Below, in pieces: positions 13,731 to 23,516 of a stretch of DNA of 25,174 nt; the stretch's first letter is position 1; the number at the start of each line of letters is the position of its first letter. Both the position numbers and the translations under genes were made by a program. The notes under the pieces were generated by a model. It was not told where the DNA came from, did no database searches, and saw only the letters and a program-made list of their open reading frames with translations. Origin of the DNA: Basidiobolus ranarum (lineage: Eukaryota; Basidiobolomycota; Basidiobolomycetes; Basidiobolales); assembly GCA_040143965.1 (NCBI GenBank), contig JASJQH010007020.1:1-25174 (forward strand), in the 5' to 3' direction.

Positions 13731-15767
13731 TTAAAATGGTTGAGCAATAAGATGTGGAACTGCTCTATTCTTGTAGAATTCTAACGTTTTTTGTGCTTTT
13801 TCTGAGATATTGGATGGTGTAAAACCGAACCTCTCGTAAAGCTTTTCATATGGAGCTGATGAGCCAAAGCCCTTCATACCTATGGAGGCATGCGCGTAAC
13901 GAGACCATCCGAAAGTAGACATCGCTTCAACACTAAGTACTGGGATACCTTCTGGGAAGACTGATTCCTTGTAAGATTGCTCTTGCTCTTCAAATAACTC
14001 CATGGATGGCATAGACACGATACGAGCACTAATTCCCTTCTTTTCCAATTCCTTGGCCGCATCAACTATGATGGATACTTCAGATCCGGTGGCTACAAGA
14101 ATAATTTGAGGCTTGTTGGATCCTTGTAAAACATAGCCTCCTTTGAATACATTTTCAATGGAGGAGCCTTCTAATTGAGGTAGATTTTGTCGAGTCAACG
14201 CAATAACACTTGGGCGAGTACTGTTTTTGAGAGCCACCAAGTAAGCGCCGGAAACCTCATTACCATCTGCGGGTCTCAAGACTAAAGTGTTGGGTGTGGC
14301 ACGAAGTGTAGCCAAAGTTTCAATAGGTTGATGAGTAGGCCCGTCCTCACCCAAACCAATAGAGTCGTGAGTCATGATGTAGATGATTCGCAAATGTGAG
14401 AGTGCAGACAAACGAGAAGCACCAACTGCGTAAGAGATGAAATTAAGGAATGTGGAGGCAAAAGGGATCAAAGCACCATAGGCGCCAATACCGTTAGAGA
14501 TCGCTGCCATACCGTGCTCACGGACACCATAACGAATGTAACGACCAGAGTAGTTGCCAAGGCCGGTACTTTCAGGTTGGAAATCAACAGCACCCTTCCA
14601 TCTAGTAAGATTGGAGGAAGTCAAATCTGCAGAGCCACCAATTAATTCAGGTAATTTATCAGCAATGGCGTTCAGAAGAGTTTCTGACAATTTTCTAGTG
14701 GCGGTAGCAGGGTCAGAAGGCTTATAGCGAGGAAAAGCTTCTTCCAAGCCAGATGGAAGTTCACCAGCGAAACGACGCTTGAATTCCTTAGCAAGATCCG
14801 GATACTTCTCACTGTATTTATTGAAACTTTCGTTCCATTCGGCTTCGTGCTTGGCACCTTGCTTCTTAACTTCAGCATAGAAGTCGTAGACATCATCAGG
14901 AACATAGAATTTCTTGTTTCCATCGAACCCGAATTTGGTTTTGACATTAACAATATCGTCGTCCTTTAAAGAAGAACCATGTACTTTCTCAGTGCCTTGA
15001 AGAGATGATCCATAACCAATGGTGGTATGAATTTTGATAATACTAGGCTTGTCGGTAACTTTTTTGGCCTCAGCGATAGCGTTGGTAATACCTTCAATAT
15101 CGTCATCACCGTCTCCTACGGAGAGAGTGTGCCATCCATAAGCCTCATAGCGCTTAAGGACGTCTTCGGTAAAACTGAGATCAGTACTACCGTCGATCTG
15201 AATACTGTTATCGTCATATAGTGCAATAAGTTTGCCAAGTTTAAGATGACCAGCTAAGGAGGCAGTTTCCGAGGCAACACCCTCTTGAAGGCATCCGTCA
15301 CCCAAAATAGCGTAAGTATAGTTGTCAATGATCTTAAAGCTATCTTTGTTAAAAGTAGCCTCCATATGAGCTTCAGCGATGGCAAGGCCAACAGCGTTTG
15401 AAATGCCTTGGCCTAAAGGACCCGTAGTCACCTCAACACCATCCGTCATGTAATTTTCGGGGTGACCTGGACAGATACTGTCAAGCTGACGGAACGTCTT
15501 TAAATCATCCATAGTGATTTTATAACCGAGCAGATGAAGGAGGATATACTGAAGTGCACAACTGTGTCCATTTGATAGGATAAAGCGATCTCTGTTTGGC
15601 CATGCTGAGTTCTCGGGATTGAATTTCATATGCTTAGTAAATAAGACATGTGCCATAGGTGCACAACCCATGGGGGCACCAGGATGCCCGGAGTTAGCTT
15701 TGAAAACCACATCAGCAGCGAGGGTTCTGATGGTATTAATACAACGAAGATCTTTAGAATCACTCAT
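13731..15767 (-). CDS. Transketolase
   Basis: One uninterrupted exon encodes 678 aa, the usual length of fungal transketolase. The thiamine-diphosphate enzyme moves two-carbon units between sugar phosphates in the cytosolic non-oxidative pentose phosphate pathway. Motifs in order: SGHPGAPMG (His28), SNGHS (His68), CPGHPE (His102), the ThDP motif starting ILGDGCLQEG (GDG 156-158) and ending DDNSIQ, the central pyrimidine domain with YGVREHGMAAI (the catalytic Glu precedes HGM) and GEDGPTHQP, then LRPADGNE and a C-terminal domain with ATGSEVS. The start MSDSKDL gives the usual N-terminal length. The lack of introns contrasts with cullin-1 next door and fits a highly expressed gene. A TATA box stands upstream at 15845-15852. 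Nothing in the sequence suggests a broken or atypical enzyme. Confidence 0.98.
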   Translation of the reverse strand: MSDSKDLRCINTIRTLAADVVFKANSGHPGAPMGCAPMAHVLFTKHMKFNPENSAWPNRDRFILSNGHSCALQYILLHLLGYKITMDDLKTFRQLDSICPGHPENYMTDGVEVTTGPLGQGISNAVGLAIAEAHMEATFNKDSFKIIDNYTYAILGDGCLQEGVASETASLAGHLKLGKLIALYDDNSIQIDGSTDLSFTEDVLKRYEAYGWHTLSVGDGDDDIEGITNAIAEAKKVTDKPSIIKIHTTIGYGSSLQGTEKVHGSSLKDDDIVNVKTKFGFDGNKKFYVPDDVYDFYAEVKKQGAKHEAEWNESFNKYSEKYPDLAKEFKRRFAGELPSGLEEAFPRYKPSDPATATRKLSETLLNAIADKLPELIGGSADLTSSNLTRWKGAVDFQPESTGLGNYSGRYIRYGVREHGMAAISNGIGAYGALIPFASTFLNFISYAVGASRLSALSHLRIIYIMTHDSIGLGEDGPTHQPIETLATLRATPNTLVLRPADGNEVSGAYLVALKNSTRPSVIALTRQNLPQLEGSSIENVFKGGYVLQGSNKPQIILVATGSEVSIIVDAAKELEKKGISARIVSMPSMELFEEQEQSYKESVFPEGIPVLSVEAMSTFGWSRYAHASIGMKGFGSSAPYEKLYERFGFTPSNISEKAQKTLEFYKNRAVPHLIAQPF

Positions 15768-15844
15768 ATTTTTTTAGTTTGAGAAAGATTTGATAGAGTA
15801 GCTCGACAGTAGAAGAGTTGGCATGACAAGAAGAGGAATATGGC

Positions 15845-15852
15845 CTTTTATA
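15845..15852 (-). promoter_or_regulatory. TATA box of the transketolase gene
   Basis: On the minus strand this reads TATAAAAG, a strong TATA element about 80 bases before the ATG at 15767, leaving a leader of about 50 bases. Confidence 0.6.
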
Positions 15853-17060
15853 GGGACAACGTCTAAATATTTCGGAACAATTTCGTACAAAATCCCAGAT
15901 TTGTCATAGCGAAGACGTGTCTTCGTTAGCTAATCTGACATGATATACCTTCACTCTCACCAATAGGAAACATTGTGACTATCTTTTCCTTCATGATCGC
16001 AAACATACGTACTATATTTTAAATGTGAATGCTCCATTTATCAATTGATGATATGATGATTACGATATACTAAACTATCCAACCTTTTCGGGATGACTAA
16101 TTGTAACTTCTTCGAAAATCAGGAACTTTTTTCATCGGGTTACTAGAAGCTTACGCCATCCAATCTTTTGATACCTTATGTCAGGCAATAGCGTTCATAG
16201 AGAGATCTCTTTGTATAAGACATCAAGCAACTTGTTCTAGCAGGGTGCTTGATCACTTAGCTAGATTGTAGACATAACACGAAATAGCGCATTGGAAGCC
16301 TAACACACTCACTGCATAATCATAATGATTGGCCGCTACGATGTCGTGACTGTTACCTGACCAGCCGGGGAAAAATACGCTTTGGAGAAATCGATTTAGC
16401 CGAGACTGATTGACTCTCTATCTTGGAACTCTGACCACTAGTTAGTGACATTACGAGGACCTCCAGTTCATATGGCAGCAAACCAATATTCATTTTAGAG
16501 GGTCAAGAAATGGCAGGTATTTCTATAAAGTCTTTCGGAAAGTTAATCCCTTTGAATGCTCATGATTTCCAGGCTATTGAATGCACATAGAGTCCCATCT
16601 TCTGTATGGGTTGTTTCTCGGGGGCTTGGTGGTGTCATATATTTAATACTTTACCTTCAAAACCAGCCAGATTCAGGTATCTGTAGATTTCTTCTAGTCT
16701 GCTAATACTATCATTCTGCGATCTGAATATCCAACCTCATGTACGATTACAAGTGAAATCACAATTTCGGTTGCTTTTCAAGATACGTAAAATATGATCC
16801 CTCTTTAGCAAGTTGGCATCAAGTAGTGATAGAATGGTGTGCAGGATTGTACTCCCCATTTGTGCTGGTGGAGAGATTCACTAATAAGGATACATGAAAT
16901 TAGTTTCATAATATATAGGACCGGATGAGGAAATAAAAGTAAAATTTCTTTGGCTACTCACCCAGTTATTTTAGATCACTACCAGGAAGATTTTCAGTTC
17001 ATATCCTAAACCATAGTCGCTTTGTACACTAATTCCGACACTTCTCTTAATTAGTTATCG

Positions 17061-17067
17061 TATAAAA
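17061..17067 (+). promoter_or_regulatory. TATA-like sequence close to the PIG-Y start
   Basis: TATAAAA starts 14 bases before the first ATG (17075). If used at the usual spacing, transcription would begin after that ATG. See the start-site comment under the gene. Confidence 0.3.
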
Positions 17068-17074
17068 ACTTCCT

Positions 17075-17562
17075 ATGTCGAACGTCGGCTTTGAGTCTAT
17101 TACGACCCTTCCGTTCCCATCTCGATCCTTATCAGCATCTACCCTTTCGAGAACTAATGGTAGTATTAGCACACCGTCCTCTTTGTCTCGACGCAGTCAA
17201 TCATTTCAACTAAGCACAGAACCGCCGAATCATACACGTCGTAACACCATTAGACTATCAAACATGGAGCCTGATTCGACTCAATTTTGGGGTTACGCTT
17301 TGCTTTTTACAACTTACTCTTTGTTTGTACTTTCTATGTATGCGATTGTTGTAAGTAAGCTTATGCCTTACACTGGTAATAAGGTGAGTTTATTTAAATA
17401 CTAAAGAATATATACATAGTATGAGGCTGACCGGTACTTTAGTATTTAGATTGGATCAAAGAAGATACTTATTATTGTCTATTGATACCCATCACTTTGG
17501 TTGTTTCTGTATATGCAGTATTTTGGAATTGGTTGGGCATGAAGTTTTTTCGACACAATTAA
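17075..17562 (+). CDS. PIG-Y-like subunit of GPI-GlcNAc transferase
   Basis: Two exons, 17075-17383 and 17443-17562, with a 59-nt GT-AG intron at phase 0, encode 142 aa. The C-terminus YYCLLIPITL...WNWLGMKFFRHN closely matches the end of the 71-aa human PIGY (SLLLPITIPV...WTWMGIKLFRHN), including the terminal FRHN. PIG-Y is a small ER-membrane subunit of the complex that makes GlcNAc-phosphatidylinositol, the first step of GPI anchors. Two membrane helices are predicted, about 71-93 and 114-133, joined by a short loop with GNKYLDWIKED. Residues 1-63 are a Ser/Thr/Arg-rich extension absent from human PIGY. Met64 (17264) would give a 79-aa core, and a TATA-like box just before 17075 makes this later start possible. 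A poly(A) signal AATAAA lies at 17740-17745. The protein family call is firm; which ATG is used is open. Confidence 0.85.
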
Positions 17563-17959
17563 CTGGAATGGACGAGCCATGGAGTTCCCTTTGATTCAGA
17601 AGTTTTATTATCATTGTACTATATTTCATAATCTCCTTAATATTACGGTGTTTCTACGCTCAATACTAATTCCTTTGGGTTCACTAGTAAGTCACATATG
17701 CCAGACATGTTGAGTCCATCTTTGTAGACGTACCTAAAGAATAAAAAATAGAATTTCATCATAACGCTGTCTTTGAACACCTACACTTTTCTGTCAGGTA
17801 CACATCTCTACATACAAACAATTGTCTAGATAATTATTGTGACTCAAACACCCAAATATTCTCAGTACAATCCTACTGCTACAGTTCGTGAATGAACTAA
17901 ATCCATCTTTGGGAAATATCCCATTTTATTTCAGATTAATTGAGTGAACCTCAATAGCT
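17563..17959. other. Shared 3' flank of convergent PIG-Y and EBP genes
   Basis: It contains AATAAA at 17740-17745 on the + strand (PIG-Y) and AATAAA on the minus strand at 17925-17930, 30 bases past the EBP stop. No gene is seen. Confidence 0.6.
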
Positions 17960-18671
17960 TTACAAGCTCTTGAAATTTTTCACTTTGAAATTAAGAATTT
18001 GATTCAGGCTTGTTAAATTGAAAAAGATTAATAGGCCTGGTATCAAAATCCATGGCAAGTTGAACCCAATAAAATATATCCAAAAATACTGAGTTTCTGG
18101 TATGCATTCAGGACTACCTTCCAATAAGCTGGTAGAGAAATACAATGAACACGTGATGAGGTGGCATGTAGAGGTCAGCACCACGTACAGGTGATGAGTT
18201 AAAGTTTGTTTGTAAGTCAAATAACTTGTATACCAGCACAGAGGACCGATGAGGTACTAGATTAACGTTTCAACTAATCATTCCGTAGAAAAAGTACTCT
18301 TATGAATAGCTTACCACAGTGAGTGCCTCTGTACACCATAAGAATGTATCGCTTGATAGGTACCTAGAATCACTTTTAGCATACTCTTTCCAAACATGAC
18401 CTAATATGGAGTTGTCCGAGGCTAATGTTCTATGATTCAGAATGAAATACAGCTCTAGTGTGGAATGCAGGAAACCACACAGAACGAACCAAGTAAAAGT
18501 AGTCTGTTTACTTAAAGGTAGACCCTTACGTTTACCTAACCATCCCCCTAGAACTATCACTAGGGTAATTGTCCCTAAAGTAATGCCTAGAGTATAAGTC
18601 AGAGGGTGTGTAGGTGGGATATATTGGGGTAAATGAAGAGTTGGTGGATAATAAGGATGTAATGGAGACAT
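17960..18671 (-). CDS. EBP-family sterol delta8-delta7 isomerase (EXPERA domain)
   Basis: Two exons, 18671-18315 and 18256-17960, with a 58-nt GT-AG intron at phase 0, encode 217 aa. EBP isomerises the sterol ring double bond from delta-8 to delta-7 in the ER membrane. The fold is recognised from HPYYP near the start, GFLHSTLELYF, HVWKEYAKSDSRYLSSDTF, EALTVYLIGPL and YFWIYFIGFNLPWILIPG. Residues matching the human active site are all in place with the same spacing: His69 and Glu73 (human 76 and 80), Glu115 and Thr118 (122 and 125), Asn185 and Trp188 (193 and 196). The fourth membrane segment lacks the usual G-Q-x-Y-G motif, reading TCHLIT instead, so substrate or activity may differ. Four to five membrane helices are expected. 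A poly(A) signal on the minus strand lies at 17925-17930. Dikarya mainly use the unrelated ERG2 for this step; EBP-like proteins also occur in some fungi. Confidence 0.88.
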
Positions 18672-18994
18672 GGTAGTAGCGAAGTTACAATGAACATTTA
18701 AGCATCAAATTTGTATTTATATTTTGACGATTTTAGTGCCACAGAAATTACTACAAATAATATTTTTAAACGAATGCCATCTATTGTACAAGCACAAAAA
18801 ATACCTGGATAGCTTATCGTATACATTATGAAATATTGGTGGACTCTAACCCTGAAAAGATCAACATACAGTAACATTACAAAATAAACTTCGATACAAA
18901 AACTGCTCTACGCTCCGAATAGACTTTCAAAATCAATTTAAATTGCTTAACTTAATAATAATTATAGAAGGTGCATATACTGGAAGGTGTGCTT
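18672..18994. other. Intergenic spacer between EBP and SNRNP48
   Basis: A 323-base AT-rich spacer between two tandem minus-strand genes. It holds the EBP promoter and the 3' flank of SNRNP48. I see no clear TATA box, no perfect AATAAA on the minus strand and no gene. Confidence 0.5.
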
Positions 18995-20943
18995 TCAAGG
19001 ATCATTTAATAGCTCAAAATCTTCCATGTAAGCGGCAATTAAATCCCGGTGAATCTAAAAGCAAACAATCTTTTAATGGAACACAATCAAGAAGTCATGT
19101 AGCTGAATAAGTACCTGATTGGGAGTTCTTTGTGTAATCCGAACATTCTTGGCGCGATATGATTTTCTTCTTCGTTTGTAATCTCTTTGCTCGGCAAGCA
19201 AGTCAGCCTTAGATTTCCTCTTTTGATTTTGTTCTGCAAGAAATTTTAGTTTGTACCTGGGTATAATAAAAAACAACCACCGAAGTACTTACCTTTTATC
19301 AACTTGGCTCTTTCCAAAGCTTCTTCGAATCCTTCATAAATGTTTTGATCATCGCGCCCATGCAGCTCTCGAATATATTTGCTAGCTTGAATAAGATATT
19401 CATATTCTTTACGTCTTTGTGCCACTGACAAGGCTGTACTGGGCTGAGAATGAGGCTGGTGATCAAGAAGCTGAAATAAAAGTTTGTCAACTAATTCCCA
19501 AATATTGAAAGGTTAAAATAACGAGTACATTGTAGACCAAATTGTCCCCGGTGCTGTCTAGTACTGGCTCTACGGAGAATACTTGGGCCGGCAATTGTGA
19601 GTGGTTAGAGCTTTCATCCACCTTTAACTGTATGTTTTCCAACAACTGCTCGTTAATGAACACTCCATATTCATGATCAATCAACAATTTCACTACCTGA
19701 ATGCTAGCATCGGCAAGTGGGAGAATCATCAACACAATTAATTCTGACATGAGATGTTTCCACAGGTTTAGTGTGAACTTGCGGGAGACTAAAGTTATAA
19801 GCAACTATTAAATAATAATCTCGCTACCCTACACTTAGCCATGATATTACCTTGGCCAAGATATAGATCTAAATGCTTCTTTATCTCTTCAATATTTACG
19901 GATGGTACCAAGAATCGATGATAAATGAAATCGGCAAGCTCCATTTCTGAACTGAAATTCTGACTGGTAGAATTGTGGAGTTCTAAGCCCTGAGGCAAAT
20001 TATTAACCAGCCATCCGCGGGTTTTCATAGGATTCAATTCTTTGATGTCTAACTTTTCATAAAGTCTAGGAATTTGCGTCCATTTCCGAAGTTTGCTATA
20101 AAAATCCACATAAGTACATGTAAACCTAAACAAAATGTAATTGAAAAATAGCTACTTCAGCTTCGTCTCTATATTGTCCGAACGCAATAAATGCTCCGGA
20201 AAGGTGTCATTATTTGTCAACAAAGGCTCAGAGTTGGGATCTTTGACGGACTCAATCTCCAAATCCTCTAGATCGATTTTATCCCAATGACGAGATAAAA
20301 GTGGTTTTCTATTTGAAAGATGTTAGTATAGGATGAGGAGTGAAGGGTATAAGTGAAAAAAAAATACTTGATCTCCGGTTTAAAACTCTGTTCCCTACTA
20401 TCTGTATCGACAGGTGCTTTAAAATGTTTTAGCTGATATAACCTAACTTCCACCTATAATTTTACAAAATTTCAACTAGAGAATTAACCTACTTTGCAAC
20501 ATTGAAATAACCGCTGGTGCTTTTGTATAAAAACCAAGTGAGCTAGGAAGCTGAGGAATGCAGTTAAATGGAAAGTATGTTTTTATTTACAAGTAGAAAC
20601 GTTCAGAAAGCTTACCGGTTTGTTGTCGTCATTTGTGATTCCTAGGGATTTTAACTCACATTTCCTAAAATGAGAGGAATATGTTTCTTTTGGAACTTTA
20701 TGGCTAGGATCAAATGGGCACTGTAAAAGCTCGTTGATTTTCTAAGTGCAAATGTGAAACTATCAGATGTTTTTCGAAAACAAATCTAAAGAGCTCGCAT
20801 GATCAACTAACCAAAATATTTTCCTCCAAATCATTTGAACTTGTTCCTAATAATTTGAGTAGACCAACTATTTCTTGTTCGAAAATATCGATATCTTTGT
20901 GTAAGTTTGAAATGTATTCTTTTCTTGCCTCTACCTCACTCAT
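18995..20943 (-). CDS. SNRNP48: U11/U12 snRNP 48 kDa protein (U11-48K), minor spliceosome
   Basis: Ten exons (20943-20812, 20741-20616, 20550-20512, 20453-20368, 20308-20156, 20095-19851, 19788-19529, 19470-19293, 19233-19115, 19054-18995) encode about 465 aa. U11-48K binds the 5' splice site of U12-type introns within the U11/U12 di-snRNP. The CHHC zinc finger is at residues 52-72 (CPFDPSHKVP, then SSHFRKC) with C-x5-H-x9-H-x3-C spacing. Near the C-terminus LLAEQRDYKRRRKSYRAKNV matches the human LAEVRDYKRRRQSYRAKNVHIT block, followed by a short MEDFELL ending like human MEEL. The human RS-rich tail is missing. This block excludes the other CHHC proteins, TRM13 and GTSF1. Two borders are uncertain: exon 3 could end at 20512 (58-nt intron, chosen) or further on using acceptor-shifted splicing, and intron 5 (20155-20096, 60 nt) has an in-frame alternative acceptor 30 bases earlier. 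Neither changes the call. Confidence 0.9.
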
Positions 20944-21839
20944 CTTTGGTAGTGAGATAACGTCTAACCAGTAACTTATACAGTATCGAAAGTTTCAATT
21001 ATTAATCTTGAATATTCTTAGGATCTTAGGTTTTAATTCCATAATGATGACTGAGGAGCAATTGAGAATTATAATCCCAGGAATATAAATTCTTTAGTAT
21101 GAGTTCAATATATCATATATTACGTTAATTTCGACATGTATGTATGCTAGCAATACCTGATTCCTCTTTAGTATCATTGTACCAGAACTCAACCCCAGAG
21201 ATTTACCTGCTCAAATGCTGCTTGTGATTCTTACAAAATGAAATTTATTCCTAAATGGAGAAATTAGATAAGATATTTGAGTTTTGAGCTATCTCCAAAT
21301 GTTTATTAATGATTCACTAAATTCCACACATTATACTAACTTATTTTTTCTGCACACACAGATATGGGATGGAATTCATTAGTTATTGATTTTTACTTCA
21401 TCATAAGCCCCATTTTTTATATGATTAGTTCAGCTAACTGCGTTGACTCTACTATTCTCATAACAGGGTCGCAATGTAATAATTTCCAACTTTCCTAGAA
21501 ATTCCATTTTTATTGTAGATCAGCCTCATGCTAACAATTAGCAATGAGATTCGGCCATGTTTATACGAAGATGAAACGCAAACTATGAGGAACACTTGGT
21601 TAAAAGTTGTCCTATCATAAGTTAGCGCATGCCTCCCGCTCACTACCTACAGAAGATGCACATGCTGTTGAGAAGGATAAATGAAGGGGGGCAATAGTGG
21701 AGAGGATCATCAAACAGATCACTCACAAAAAATATATACATATTTAACAAGGAATCAATCGAAGTAATGTTCATATAGATGCAATTGTTACGTAAAATGA
21801 GGAGTCCTCGAAATATTGGCGTCGCTTCAAATGTGGCTC
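20944..21839. other. Intergenic region between SNRNP48 and the Myb protein gene
   Basis: About 900 AT-rich bases between tandem minus-strand genes. It must include the SNRNP48 promoter and the 3' end of the Myb gene. A minus-strand AATAAA (TTTATT on +) lies near 21508. No supported gene or repeat is seen. Confidence 0.5.
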
Positions 21840-23516
21840 TTAATTGTGCAAGATTTGCCATAAAGGGCACGAGTCTTTACGAGGTTTTGATAGTGGTGTT
21901 GAGGGAGAGGCCGGTGTCATGGAGTCAATTCTTTGGTTGTTTGAAGTAAAACTGCGTGATGTAAAACCATTTGGATGTGATATCTTGTGATGTCCATGTG
22001 ATGTAGTATTGTTCATGGAAGGTATCAAATCTAAGCTGGAGGTAGGGGTATACTCCGATTCGAAGTTGTTGGTGTGATTGGCACTGCCAGTGGTGATAGT
22101 GGTTGAGTTAAAGGTGGATAAAGATGAACTCAAGGTCATTTGAACATCAAATGGATTTACTTTATAGTTATCCTGGCTGATTGAATTTTTCAAGACTTTG
22201 AGCCAACGTTGGCGGCACTGATGGTAACTACGACCCGGCACTTCTTTGGAGATTTGCTGCCAATTAGTGCATCCTAAATGGCCTACGGCTTTGCGGAGTA
22301 ATGTATCCTCCTCGGAGGTCCATTTAACATAGGGCGAGCGTCCTTTCGCTTGGATATCTGGACAGCTAAATGTAGATATGAGGTACGGAGTGACCTTGCT
22401 AAGTTTAAGCTTATGTTCTGTGATTACTGGTTGTAAGGGTGCTCTGAAATTGAGGCTGTTTGAGGAAGTTTCAATGATGTTGGTCGTGCTGTTAGTGTCT
22501 GGGTGAATCTTAATGGAGACAGTATGATTTGTAGAAGATGGGAATTTGACTTGTTCAATAGTGTTATCCGAATGCTTTGTGAGTAAAACGAACCAATAAG
22601 AATCATGCTAAAGACATTAATGGAAAATCGTGCCCTCATACCTGCGTAGGGCTGCACTCAATTCTGTTCTGTTTGGGAAGGCCTGGATTCTCATGTTCAA
22701 AATGAATAAACGAATAAGGCCGTGATGGCAGTACCAGTTTCGATTCTTCAAGGTCCTTGCAATAATAAGAGATTGTGTTAGACTATTTACAAGTCATTTG
22801 GAAATAGTGGCATCGATCACCTTTTTTGTGAATTTTTTCTCTTTGTGTTTCCTATTCAGGCATCTGTACTAGTTACAGTAATCCGAATTAACGTTTATCT
22901 ATATGCAGAAAGTGTTTCTTTTGGAATATACAAACCTTAAGAATTCGTTTCTTCAAACGATCCACGGTTTCGTACGATTTTTCTAGCTTTTGACTTAGTA
23001 ATAGTATCTCCTGGGATCGCAAATTTTCCTCAACGTAGGTTTTCAGTCGAATATCTTGATTTTTGGTTTGATAGTATTCCTTAGTGGACTCCAGCTCTTT
23101 GCGAAGTATCTCAGTTTCAGTTTTCGTTTGTGACAGCTATGAATCTGCGATTAATATATACTGAATAAGGCTGTGTTTCAAGCTGGCATGTATGTAATCA
23201 CCTGCTCTCGGAACTTTTCCTGTTGGCTTGACATAGAAATTTCAAGGTAACGATTGTACTCGAACATTATTTCCAGCTGGAAGTCAAAAAGTAAGAATAA
23301 TGAGGAGAAAATATACATCTTAAAGTATCATTACCTGTCCTTTGAGCTCATTCGGGCGGGCTATGTCCATGTTAGAGCTTTCCTGGGTAAGAAGGTAAGT
23401 TGTTCTTCAAAGGTATTGAAGGTTATTCTAGTAACAAAATGAGGTACCGTATTGATTTTTTCCGTGAAAGGGGGGGTAGAGTCTTCTCTTGAAGGTGATG
23501 AATTGAAATTCGACAT
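21840..23516 (-). CDS. Coiled-coil protein with a single Myb/SANT DNA-binding repeat
   Basis: Seven exons (23516-23448, 23382-23335, 23276-23202, 23136-22936, 22868-22821, 22755-22642, 22607-21840) keep one frame and encode 440 aa. Residues about 40-150 are heptad-rich and charged (for example EILRKELESTKEYY and SQKLEKSYETVDRLKKRI), a likely dimerising coiled coil. Residues 278-326 form one Myb repeat with tryptophans 281, 301 and 320 at classical 19 and 18 spacing: VKWTSEEDTLL, TNWQQISKEV, and YHQCRQRWLKVL as recognition helix. After it comes a Ser/Thr/Asn-rich tail to the end, with an SPSTPLSKPRKD basic patch. A nuclear transcription or chromatin protein is likely; no named orthologue is recognised. 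Intron 6 (22641-22608) is only 34 nt, far shorter than the others (58-67 nt), yet is needed to keep the frame. The last exon is 768 bases and holds the whole Myb repeat. Confidence 0.8.

Larger units (their letters stand above)
15768..17074. other. Divergent intergenic region between transketolase and PIG-Y
   Basis: About 1.3 kb holding the promoters of two divergent genes. The TATA boxes are listed separately. CCAAT occurs on the + strand near 15959, about 190 bases upstream of the transketolase start. The rest shows no gene-like frame or repeat. Confidence 0.5.

Noticed and set aside
14672-15221. Open frames overlapping transketolase on both strands
   Set aside because: They are shadows of the strongly conserved 678-aa frame.
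18995-20943. A U11-binding splicing enhancer (tandem U12 donor-like repeats) inside SNRNP48, as used for autoregulation in animals and plants
   Set aside because: No TATCCTT repeats are present on the coding strand; only isolated GATCCT sequences, one at the stop codon.
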